From JAIXWP01 sp041391745 (GTDB lineage Bacteria > Bacteroidota > Bacteroidia > Flavobacteriales_D > Sanyastnellaceae), in NCBI GenBank assembly GCA_041391745.1, contig JAWKNK010000009.1:1-64000 (forward strand): a stretch of 64,000 nt of DNA. The letters run 5' to 3'. The translations under genes and the position numbers were made by a program. Position 1 is the first letter of the stretch. Each line of letters begins with the position of its first letter. Shown here piece by piece: positions 17,556-24,932 of this stretch. The notes beneath the pieces were generated by a model, which was not told the origin of the DNA, did no database searches, and was given only the letters and a program-made list of their open reading frames with translations.

Positions 17556-17834
17556 TTATCCTTCCATAAAGAGTTCTCTCAAATAACGACCTGACTTCTT
17601 TGGCAATTCAAACTCAACTTCCTTTACAACATTCATATTCTTATCAACTACAAGAATTTGCGTTGATCCGTAGTTTTCATAAAACTCGATGTAATGATTG
17701 CCATCGGTGTCAGTGCCAATAAAGTCTGGTACTCCTCGCTTCATTTTGATGGCTTCACCGAACTTAACAGAAAACTGAGCTTGCAAAGCTCCTGTAATCA
17801 AAATCATAAAAACACTGAGAAATAATTTTTTCAT
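17556..17834 (-). CDS. N-terminal piece of a frame-broken secreted protein, with signal peptide
   Basis: 92 residues beginning with a good signal peptide (MKKLFLSVFMILITGALQAQ). The mature part (DFIGTDTDGNHYIEFYENYG, VVDKNMNVVKEVEFELP) looks like the first blade of a propeller-like protein. Together with the three following pieces the repaired product would be about 510 residues, exported, with no named family. The next gene upstream on the same strand is a lipoprotein, 28 bp away. Confidence 0.75.
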   Translation of the reverse strand: MKKLFLSVFMILITGALQAQFSVKFGEAIKMKRGVPDFIGTDTDGNHYIEFYENYGSTQILVVDKNMNVVKEVEFELPKKSGRYLRELFMEG

Positions 17835-17862
17835 ATTATGTGAATTAATTTTCTAGGATAAA

Positions 17863-18495
17863 TCAAAACATCACCGTTAAAACAAAAAGTATGTAGAGTG
17901 CCAAAAGAACTAGCACCCCATGCAACACCAACAAAACAACATTAGCAATTTTTCCTTTCCTAGTATCACCTTCACCAAATTGAACAGCCGCTACAACAGA
18001 TAAAATCAGCGACAATAGCCAAGCCGCCAACGCTAAATTAACAGATAAAATTGGTGAAAGTGAAAGTATCAATAATACCCAAGCTATTACAACTAGCTTA
18101 TTTGTGGTACCAGATCTAATTGGTGTGCCTTCATTATAATCTGGATCAGTGTTGACACTTGCGGAAATTACCGTCTTGGTGTTTTCAGTTTTCTTCAAAG
18201 CAACACCACGCTGATTCTTTTCTGCAGGAATTTGTTCCTTCTGGACTTCAGAAATCAATGGCTCATCCAAAACTTCGAGATTTTCGAGTTCTGCTGAAGC
18301 GTTTTCGACTACCTCGGCTTCACTTTGATTTTCCTCAACGGCCAACAATTCTGGCTCTTCATGAGTTTCTGCTTTATGGCGATGAGATGACCATTCTACA
18401 TGGTATCCCTTGAAATACCTGCGCTTTTCGATAGTACATGAAGAAAAAACAATTGCACATATGGCAATGAGGAGAAAGGAGTTTTTAGTTTTCAT
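17863..18495 (-). CDS. Lipoprotein with RRYxxGYHVEW motif and three C-terminal membrane helices
   Basis: A 210-residue protein. A lipobox (AIVFSSC, Cys about residue 20) is followed at once by TIEKRRYFKGYHVEW, a short motif I associate with small Bacteroidota lipoproteins of unknown role. Residues about 40-120 are acidic and low-complexity (Glu, Ala, Val). The C-terminal 80 residues contain three hydrophobic helices (LVVIAWVLLILSLSPIL, LALAAWLLSLILSVVAAV, VVLLVLHGVLVLLALYILF). A lipid anchor plus three membrane spans is an odd combination; either the Cys is not lipidated or the protein is tethered twice to the inner membrane. Confidence 0.75.
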   Translation of the reverse strand: MKTKNSFLLIAICAIVFSSCTIEKRRYFKGYHVEWSSHRHKAETHEEPELLAVEENQSEAEVVENASAELENLEVLDEPLISEVQKEQIPAEKNQRGVALKKTENTKTVISASVNTDPDYNEGTPIRSGTTNKLVVIAWVLLILSLSPILSVNLALAAWLLSLILSVVAAVQFGEGDTRKGKIANVVLLVLHGVLVLLALYILFVLTVMF

Positions 18496-18570
18496 ATTAC
18501 AGTTTTATTATAACTGCAATAAACAAAAAAAAACAATGCTACGGATAAAAGTGAAAATTAAAAGAAGACA

Positions 18571-20169
18571 CTAATTCACTTTATAGATATAAATCGTTTC
18601 TATCGAATTTTTGTCATTCAATCGGTGAAGCATTTTATCAAACCAGCCTGCCTCAACTTTTTCCTCAAATTTTAAACTTGGAAAATAACCCTTCATTCTT
18701 TCTACCCTAGAATCAAGCTCTTCATCATTATAAAACAAGATGTAATTCGGAACTTCTTTAGGATCATAAGTGCCTCGCTGCTCTTCTGCAACTAACTCCA
18801 TATAATCTACTTCTAAATTGATATCTGTATTCTTTCTAAATACATAATACCATTGCCAATTTCCTGAGTAAAACTGAGGCACTTGACTACCCGACTCGCC
18901 TTGTGTAAACTCCTGAATAAAGTTTTTGCAATCACCACTGTTATATAGATATAACATAGCCTCTACACGCGCCCGTTTACTATAGGTAGTTGCAAAAACC
19001 AACATCATAGCAATATTAATTATCCAAAAAAAGCTCCATGCTCCCTTATGAAGAGCTATGCGATTCGCCCAAAATTTCGACTGCGAAACAAACGCATTCC
19101 AACCAATTACTCCCAGAATAATAAAGAACGGTAAAGCAGGTAAAATAAAACGCTCCTGTCTATTCGGATAAACGATGTGGAACACTACAAAAAACGTAAT
19201 CGGAAGAAAAATGAAAAAGTATCTTTTCCATTCTTTCATATAACCCCACAGCAAAAACAAACTTGCTGGTGGCAAAATGAAATAAGCTATAAAACTCAAA
19301 TAGGCAAATGGACTTCCTGGATAGTTTCCCGCATGTTCTGCATTGTATGCAAAGTACCCCAACAAGTGTTGAAATGGCTTTCCTCCCCACAACAAAACAT
19401 CATCTATTTGAGTCACGAAAAATGCAAAAAATGCAACCGCTCCAAAAACGATAAAATTCTTAAACTCTTTTTGAAGAAAGAAAATAAACCCAACGAATGC
19501 GACAATCAATACCGTTTGATACCTGAATCCTACAGCCAATCCCATCACGAAAGCAGCAACTATCAACTTGCTCAATGATATGCTCAACGGACTATTAAAA
19601 TTCTCTTGCAAATTCAAAGAGCCGTTTCCAACTGGATATTTTATATGAATGTGCTTGAATGCATGGTTCTTTATCAAATAATAAAAACCAAAAAGTAACG
19701 GTGGCATGCACACAAATTCAACCAAATTTCTTACCGCAAAATTGGGCATAATGCCAATCAAAGCTAGCAACAATCCAACTTGAAAAGCATTCTTTTTATT
19801 GGATATTAATGATGTAATCTTATAGGCATAGTAAACAGTCAATAATGAATAAACCGCATGAATCAATCGAATCACATACATCTGATGATCCGGATTCTCC
19901 AGCCCCAAAAGATTCATTATTTTAAAAAAGACAAATAAAAATCCGAGATAAAAAAAGCTGATCGGTTCTGGTTCCTGACGGTCATTACCAATACCAGGAG
20001 CCCACTCATTGAAGTTAAACCCATCTGCCCAACTTGATGCCGGCTCAACAGTCAAAAAATGATCATCATGCATCATATAGCCTTTCGCAAATACAACAGC
20101 AATAAGTCGAACCGCGAAGGCGAGCAACAACAAAAATGTCAGTGGTTTTTCTTCAATAAACTTTTTCAT
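18571..20169 (-). CDS. Polytopic membrane glycosyltransferase, Alg9/GT22-like
   Basis: A 532-residue integral membrane protein with about ten hydrophobic helices. The first loop carries an acidic motif (GYMMHDDHFLTVEPASSW), as in GT-C enzymes that use a polyprenyl-phosphate sugar donor. The PNRQERFILPALPFFIILG segment resembles the conserved HKEERF region of Alg9-like mannosyltransferases. The C-terminal 110 residues are soluble. It probably adds a sugar to a lipid-linked or surface glycan on the outer face of the inner membrane; donor and acceptor are unknown. It starts 24 bp after the carboxyltransferase gene and is likely co-transcribed with it. Confidence 0.8.
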   Translation of the reverse strand: MKKFIEEKPLTFLLLLAFAVRLIAVVFAKGYMMHDDHFLTVEPASSWADGFNFNEWAPGIGNDRQEPEPISFFYLGFLFVFFKIMNLLGLENPDHQMYVIRLIHAVYSLLTVYYAYKITSLISNKKNAFQVGLLLALIGIMPNFAVRNLVEFVCMPPLLFGFYYLIKNHAFKHIHIKYPVGNGSLNLQENFNSPLSISLSKLIVAAFVMGLAVGFRYQTVLIVAFVGFIFFLQKEFKNFIVFGAVAFFAFFVTQIDDVLLWGGKPFQHLLGYFAYNAEHAGNYPGSPFAYLSFIAYFILPPASLFLLWGYMKEWKRYFFIFLPITFFVVFHIVYPNRQERFILPALPFFIILGVIGWNAFVSQSKFWANRIALHKGAWSFFWIINIAMMLVFATTYSKRARVEAMLYLYNSGDCKNFIQEFTQGESGSQVPQFYSGNWQWYYVFRKNTDINLEVDYMELVAEEQRGTYDPKEVPNYILFYNDEELDSRVERMKGYFPSLKFEEKVEAGWFDKMLHRLNDKNSIETIYIYKVN

Positions 20170-20193
20170 CCTAAAAACATTTTTTTCAAAATA

Positions 20194-21834
20194 CTAGACC
20201 TGCAATACTCCAGTTGAATATGCCCTTTCTGCAGGAGCATTGTTCGCTGCTTCGATTCCCATGCTAATCCACTTGCGTGTGTCTGCCGGGTCAATCACCG
20301 CATCCAACCACAATCGTGCAGCGGCATAGTAAGGTGACGTTTGAGAATCGTATCGCTCTTTGATCTTGTTGAACAATTCAGCTTCTCTCTCTTCTGAAAT
20401 TTCTTCACCTTTAGCCTTCATGCTCGCAACTTCAATTTGCAACAAAACTTTAGCAGCTTGAGAGCCTCCCATTACCGCAACTTGTGCGGTAGGCCAACCA
20501 ACAATTAGTCTTGGATCATACGCTTTTCCACACATCGCATAGTTGCCTGCCCCGTAACTATTCCCTGTCACTATAGTAAACTTAGGAACCACACTGTTGG
20601 CTTGCGCATTGACCATCTTCGCACCATCTTTAATGATTCCACCATGCTCTGATCGCGATCCTACCATGAAGCCCGTTACATCTTGCAGAAATACAAGTGG
20701 AATATTCTTTTGATTGCAATTCATGATAAATCGTGCAGCCTTATCTGCGCTGTCACTAAATATTACTCCCCCCAACTGCATTCCTTCCTTTTTGCTTTTC
20801 ACAATCAGGCGCTGATTGGCCACTATCCCAACAGCCCAACCATCAATGCGCGCATAGCAACACACTATGGTCTTTCCATAATCCTCCTTGTATTCGGTGA
20901 TCTCATTATCATCCACAATACAATCTATCAAAGCTCTTACATCATAAGGTTTCGTACGATCCTCGGGTAGAATACCATACACATCTTTTGCACTACGTTT
21001 AGGAGCCTTAGATGGAACACGATCGAACCCTGCAGACTCGGTGATTTTACCAAACTTATCTACTAGATTTCTAATGGTCTTCAAGGCATCTTTATCGTCC
21101 TTCGCTTTGTAATCTGTAACACCCGAAATTTCACAGTGGGTTGTCGCTCCTCCCAAGGTTTCGTTGTCGATATCTTCACCAATAGCTGCCTTCACTAAGT
21201 AAGACCCAGCTAAGAATATTGTTCCCGTCTTATCTACAATCAAAGATTCATCAGACATGATTGGCAGATACGCACCACCTGCGACACAACTTCCCATTAC
21301 CGCAGCAATTTGAGGAATCCCCATGCTGCTCATCATCGCATTGTTTCTAAAAATTCTTCCGAAATGTTCTTTATCTGGAAATATCTCATCTTGCATCGGT
21401 AGATAAACTCCTGCGCTATCTACAAGGTAAATAATTGGAATTCGATTCTCCATAGCGATTTCTTGAGCTCTCAAATTTTTCTTTCCAGTAATTGGAAACC
21501 ATGCTCCAGCTTTCACTGTAGCATCATTTGCAACCACAATACAAAGTCTTTTTTTGATATACCCCATCACCACTACAACACCCCCAGCAGGACAACCTCC
21601 ATGCTCCTTGTACATTTCATCACCAGCAAATGCCCCAATTTCTATCCGATCCCCCACTTCATCTAATAGCGCATCTATACGCTCTCTTGCTGTCAACTTA
21701 CCCTTGCTGTGTTCTTTCTCAATCTTAGACTTCCCACCACCAAGATAGATCTTATCCAAACGATGATTCAGTTGAGATACCAACTGCATCATCTTATCTT
21801 CATTTTTATTGAATTCCAAAGTTTCTTTTTCCAT
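20194..21834 (-). CDS. Acyl-CoA carboxylase, carboxyltransferase (beta) subunit
   Basis: A 546-residue biotin-dependent carboxyltransferase that moves CO2 from carboxybiotin to an acyl-CoA. Seen: the N-terminal KGKLTARERIDALLDEVG, the crotonase-fold first half with MGSCVAGGAYLPIMSDE, and the second half with FLQDVTGFMVGSRSEHGGI and NSYGAGNYAMCGKAYDPRL. These are closest by eye to methylcrotonyl-CoA or related carboxylases. The cognate biotin carboxylase/carrier subunit is not in this window. The pathway could be leucine breakdown or propionyl-CoA use; sequence alone does not settle it. Confidence 0.9.
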   Translation of the reverse strand: MEKETLEFNKNEDKMMQLVSQLNHRLDKIYLGGGKSKIEKEHSKGKLTARERIDALLDEVGDRIEIGAFAGDEMYKEHGGCPAGGVVVVMGYIKKRLCIVVANDATVKAGAWFPITGKKNLRAQEIAMENRIPIIYLVDSAGVYLPMQDEIFPDKEHFGRIFRNNAMMSSMGIPQIAAVMGSCVAGGAYLPIMSDESLIVDKTGTIFLAGSYLVKAAIGEDIDNETLGGATTHCEISGVTDYKAKDDKDALKTIRNLVDKFGKITESAGFDRVPSKAPKRSAKDVYGILPEDRTKPYDVRALIDCIVDDNEITEYKEDYGKTIVCCYARIDGWAVGIVANQRLIVKSKKEGMQLGGVIFSDSADKAARFIMNCNQKNIPLVFLQDVTGFMVGSRSEHGGIIKDGAKMVNAQANSVVPKFTIVTGNSYGAGNYAMCGKAYDPRLIVGWPTAQVAVMGGSQAAKVLLQIEVASMKAKGEEISEEREAELFNKIKERYDSQTSPYYAAARLWLDAVIDPADTRKWISMGIEAANNAPAERAYSTGVLQV

Positions 21835-21863
21835 GTGCCATTTTCATTGAATGGTTTGTGCCG

Positions 21864-21871
21864 CGAAGTTA
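21864..21871 (-). promoter_or_regulatory. Possible -7 box (minus strand TAACTTCG) for the carboxyltransferase gene
   Basis: A TAnnTTYG-type box on the minus strand, 29 bases before ATG 21834. It is 15 bases from the plus-strand box at 21887, so the divergent starts are packed into 64 bp. Confidence 0.35.
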
Positions 21872-21886
21872 ATCATTCAGATGCTG

Positions 21887-21894
21887 TATTTTAG
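21887..21894 (+). promoter_or_regulatory. Possible -7 box TATTTTAG for the binding-lipoprotein gene
   Basis: One mismatch to TAnnTTTG. It is followed by exactly 4 bases (CCCC) and ATG 21899, the same spacing as at 8496, 55002 and 56048. Confidence 0.35.
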
Positions 21895-21898
21895 CCCC

Positions 21899-22975
21899 AT
21901 GAAGTATTATATCTGGGTTATTGCACTAGTTATTGGATGCACATCCAAAAATTCTCAATCAATTTCCCAAACCAAGCAATACGTAGAGCATCGACCTGAA
22001 TTTGCAAGAGGTTTCAATATTTTTGAATCAGAAGAGGACTACAAACTTTTGCTCTTTGATGTCACCAATCCTTCAGACACGATTGGTACTTACTTCATTC
22101 CTAAAAATTTAAGTGGAAATTTAGCTTGCCTTTCTACTACCCATGTCAGCTTTTTACACCGCCTAGGTGCACTAGAACAACTCAAAGGTGTGACTTTCGC
22201 ATCATATATTAGAAATGAAAAAGTCCAGAAATTAGTTGCTGAAAATAAAATCCTGGATCTTACTTCGAATGATGAGGTGAGCATGGAAAAACTCATTTCT
22301 ATCCAACCTGATTATTTCTTTGTTTATCCGTTTGGATATGACGGATATGATAAGTACACCAAAAAAGGAATCAACTGCATCCCTATTTCTGAATACCTTG
22401 AATATTCACCACTAGGTCGTGCCGAATGGATAAAAGTAATCGCACTCTTTTGCAACAAGCCTGATGAGGCCAATCAAATTTTCTCAGCAATTAAACAAGA
22501 CTATACTTCAACATCCGATTTTGTAAAGAATAGTACTACTACGCGACCTTGTGTATTCACAGGAAGCAATGATCAGAGTACATGGTTCGCACCTCCAGGA
22601 AATAGTTTTGTTGCGAAGTTGATAGAAGATGCTGGAGCATCATATGTATTAAGCGACACTATTTCGAATGAGAACATTGCCATTCCTTTTGAGCGATTGT
22701 ACAAATTGGTAGAAAACTGCGACTATTGGGGAAAAGTTGAATATCGCACTTCAGATTTAAACCTTACCACATTAAAAATAGAAGAGCCCTTGCTTTATAA
22801 AACAAGGGCTTTTCAAAATCATCAAGTATTCAATTGTAATACTGCTTTGGTCGATTATTTCGGTGATGCCATTCTAGAGCCTCAAATTTTTCTAAAAGAT
22901 CTGACACTCATCTTTCACCCTGAGCTGAAAATAGACCACTCACCTACCTATTTTAAAATGCTTCAACCGAATTAG
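21899..22975 (+). CDS. Substrate-binding lipoprotein, BtuF/TroA-like (cobalamin or siderophore type)
   Basis: A 358-residue lipoprotein (lipobox VIGC, Cys 14). Two alpha/beta lobes of the helical-backbone binding-protein class are visible: LACLSTTHVSFLHRLGALEQ then VQKLVAENKILDLTSNDEVS MEKL in the first lobe, and YFFVYPFGYDG, EWIKVIALF and STWFAPPGNSFVAKLIEDAG in the second. These proteins deliver iron-siderophore, haem or cobalamin to an ABC importer. No permease or ATPase is adjacent, so it is an orphan here and the ligand is open. I chose ATG 21899 because it gives the lipobox. Its stop overlaps the convergent gene by 4 bp. Confidence 0.85.
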   Translation: MKYYIWVIALVIGCTSKNSQSISQTKQYVEHRPEFARGFNIFESEEDYKLLLFDVTNPSDTIGTYFIPKNLSGNLACLSTTHVSFLHRLGALEQLKGVTFASYIRNEKVQKLVAENKILDLTSNDEVSMEKLISIQPDYFFVYPFGYDGYDKYTKKGINCIPISEYLEYSPLGRAEWIKVIALFCNKPDEANQIFSAIKQDYTSTSDFVKNSTTTRPCVFTGSNDQSTWFAPPGNSFVAKLIEDAGASYVLSDTISNENIAIPFERLYKLVENCDYWGKVEYRTSDLNLTTLKIEEPLLYKTRAFQNHQVFNCNTALVDYFGDAILEPQIFLKDLTLIFHPELKIDHSPTYFKMLQPN

Positions 22976-23631
22976 TAAAACCGGAATAGCAATCCCAGTT
23001 GGAGGTCGACTCCCCTGACATCAAGCGTATATTTCAAATTTTCTATGTTTCCGAAAAAGCTAGGGTCCGCTTCAAAAGAGTGACCGTCGTATCCAGCATT
23101 GAAGATGAATCCAAGTCTTCGATCTCCAAAATATTTGATTATCCCGGTGTTGAGCGACATACCTGAGCCTCTGAAATCCACATCAATTTGTGTTGTCATA
23201 TTACCGTTGGTTTCAGATTCTGAAATTTGTAAGCGCGATGCATGAAATCCCAGACCAACATACCATCTGAAGTTGGGACGGGATGAAATATTGAATTCTC
23301 CAGCTATACCAAAAACGCCAAACTTGTTACTACGAGTTCGATTGGTCTCGGTGGTATCGTAGAGATAAGCCCCAAATTTATAATCAAGTCCAACCGTAAA
23401 TCGTTTGGTTAAATCATACCTCGCACCCAGTTGAAAATGTTGTGTAACAGCACCTGAAGTATCTGTTTCACTGATTCTTGTGTTGCCGTCGTTATACGAA
23501 AGCTCTGCCATGCTCTTGTAGGCTGCAAGACCCGTTGTAAATCGAAGCTGTAACTCATTGCTTCTGTCTGTTTGGGAAAAAACAGCACTTGAAAACATCA
23601 ATGCGCTGATCATTAGGATCAAATTTCTCAT
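22972..23631 (-). CDS. Outer-membrane beta-barrel protein
   Basis: 219 residues. Signal peptide MRNLILMISALMFSSAVFSQ, then eight or so alternating strands typical of an OmpA/OmpW-size barrel (LQLRFTTGLAAYKSM, TQHFQLGARYDLTKRF, VGLDYKFGAYLYD, GVFGIAGEFNISS, FRWYVGLGFHASR), ending in LGLLFRFY, whose C-terminal aromatic is the usual barrel-assembly signal. I chose ATG 23631 because it starts the signal peptide; a longer start at 23664 adds out-of-character residues. Function unknown. Confidence 0.82.
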   Translation of the reverse strand: MRNLILMISALMFSSAVFSQTDRSNELQLRFTTGLAAYKSMAELSYNDGNTRISETDTSGAVTQHFQLGARYDLTKRFTVGLDYKFGAYLYDTTETNRTRSNKFGVFGIAGEFNISSRPNFRWYVGLGFHASRLQISESETNGNMTTQIDVDFRGSGMSLNTGIIKYFGDRRLGFIFNAGYDGHSFEADPSFFGNIENLKYTLDVRGVDLQLGLLFRFY

Positions 23632-23649
23632 AGTAATCAGGTGTTTATT

Positions 23650-23679
23650 AAAAAAAATGGCCATCCAGATGGATGGCCA
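23650..23679 (-). terminator. Intrinsic terminator after the 66-residue gene
   Basis: Stem TGGCCATCC/GGATGGCCA with an AGAT loop; on the minus strand it is followed by eight T residues (A tract at 23650-23657). It lies 21 bp beyond the stop of the small gene at 23701 and just upstream of the barrel gene start. Confidence 0.8.
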
Positions 23680-23700
23680 AGGTTAAACAATAAATTTCAA

Positions 23701-23901
23701 TTAATTTAGAATCATTGAAATATGATTCAAATTTTTGGATTTTCTTACGCTTAGCGCCTTTGAATAATCCATGATAAACTGTAAAGTTTTATCTGATGGA
23801 CCGATTTCTTCAGCTGAACTAAGCTCCGGCAGTACGTCTTCTACCATTTTTTTTTCGTTACGTGAAAAGTTGACTAAGTCTTGAAGTGTAAAATCTGTCA
23901 T
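23701..23901 (-). CDS. Small conserved-looking protein downstream of an ECF sigma factor
   Basis: 66 residues, soluble, acidic first half (TLQDLVNFSRNEKKMVEDVLPEL) and basic second half (YSKALSVRKSKNLNHISMIL). No membrane helix, so it is not a classic membrane anti-sigma factor. I chose ATG 23901; longer starts run through the terminator of the sigma gene. It has a terminator on each side, so it must be transcribed from its own promoter or by readthrough. I recall similar short genes after sigma factors in Flavobacteriales, but the role is unknown. Confidence 0.65.
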   Translation of the reverse strand: MTDFTLQDLVNFSRNEKKMVEDVLPELSSAEEIGPSDKTLQFIMDYSKALSVRKSKNLNHISMILN

Positions 23902-23962
23902 AGGCAGGGGTTTGATTTGACAGCTGGATAACGCGTACTTTTTACACTTATTGCATGAGAGC

Positions 23963-23995
23963 AAAAAAAAAGGTCTCGGAACCACCCGAGACCTT
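23963..23995 (-). terminator. Intrinsic terminator after the ECF sigma gene
   Basis: Stem GGTCTCGG/CCGAGACC around a 6-base loop, extended by A-T pairs. Nine T residues follow on the minus strand (A tract 23963-23971). It lies 29 bp past the sigma factor stop. Confidence 0.85.
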
Positions 23996-24023
23996 ATGAA
24001 TACCTGAACCAAAACCAAACACC

Positions 24024-24611
24024 CTATGATAGAGAAACCTCAATCTGGTGTTTTTCAATGAGTTTGCGCATATTAATGAGCGCATATCTCATTCTTCCTA
24101 AAGCGGTGTTGATACTAATATCTAAGCTATCAGAAATTTCTTTGAAGCTCATATCATAGTACAATCTCATCATCACAATCTCGCGCTGCTCGCTTGGAAG
24201 CTGTGCAAGCAATTTCTTAGTATCACTAAGCACTTGCTTATTAATTGCCTCTTGTTCGGTGTTTTTATCCCCATTAGAGATATAATCGAACGGATCGTAG
24301 TCATCATTACCACGAGTCATAGGCATTTTCTTCTTGTTTCGGAAATAGTCGATGCAGAGATTGTGAGCAATCCGCATAATCCACGCGCTAAACTTCCCTT
24401 CTTCATTGTACTGACCTTCCTTCAAAGCATGGATCGCTTTCAAAAATGTGTCTTGAAAAATGTCTTCCGCAGCGGCTCTATCTTTCACGTACATGGAAAT
24501 TTTTCCAAATACGCGACTTTTATAGCGCTTTAATAGCTCCTGAAAGCATTCCTCATTTCCTCTGATGTAAGCCTCTACTAGCTGACGATCTGTCTGTTCA
24601 CTAAGACGCAT
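24024..24611 (-). CDS. ECF-type RNA polymerase sigma factor
   Basis: A 195-residue sigma-70 family protein with region 2 (ECFQELLKRYKSRVFGKIS, AAAEDIFQDTFLKAIHAL, FSAWIMRIAHNLCIDYFRN) and region 4 (LPSEQREIVMMRLYYDMSFK EISDSLDISINTALGRMRYAL with its helix-turn-helix). There is a charged linker between them. No anti-sigma gene with a membrane helix is nearby; only the 66-residue gene follows. The start MRLSEQTDRQLVEAYIRGN is typical for this group in Bacteroidota. Target promoters are unknown. Confidence 0.93.
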   Translation of the reverse strand: MRLSEQTDRQLVEAYIRGNEECFQELLKRYKSRVFGKISMYVKDRAAAEDIFQDTFLKAIHALKEGQYNEEGKFSAWIMRIAHNLCIDYFRNKKKMPMTRGNDDYDPFDYISNGDKNTEQEAINKQVLSDTKKLLAQLPSEQREIVMMRLYYDMSFKEISDSLDISINTALGRMRYALINMRKLIEKHQIEVSLS

Positions 24612-24932
24612 AATGACCTCCTCTTTTTATTGAGTTCTACTTGGTAAATTGTTTAGAACAAAGAGTAAAGTCTATTTATAGGCTATTGAATGTCTTAGTA
24701 GGTTTTACCCGTTTATAACGGCAACCTGGATTATTATTGTATGCACCTGAAAATTTTCTTTCAGATTACCAAATATACATATTTTTCTTCTCAATCCCTA
24801 CTGAAGGTCAAAAAAAATCTAAAATATCTCTTCTCTAACACAATATTTCGGCAATGTTGATAAGAACATATTTCATAGCTGAAGGTTTGATTCTACATTC
24901 GTTTCCTGATTTTTTGGAGAGATATTTTTACT
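24612..24932. other. 321-bp divergent control region between the sigma factor and uvrA
   Basis: No convincing gene. It holds a minus-strand -7 box at 24770-24777 for the sigma gene (long leader of about 155 bases). In that leader is a small imperfect hairpin (GGTT...AACC outside CCGTT-TAT-AACGG, 24701-24726). On the uvrA side the only box-like sequence is TATTTTTA at 24923-24930, 2 bases before the ATG. Confidence 0.5.
24770..24777 (-). promoter_or_regulatory. -7 box (minus strand TATATTTG) for the sigma factor gene
   Basis: A full TAnnTTTG match on the minus strand. It is about 159 bases before the start codon at 24611, so the transcript would have an unusually long leader containing the small hairpin at 24701-24726. 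Confidence 0.45.

Noticed and set aside
22785..22813. Terminator-like hairpin (AGCCCTTG/CAAGGGCT) inside the binding-lipoprotein gene
   Set aside because: It lies in well-formed coding sequence, has a 10-base loop and only four T residues, so termination is unlikely.
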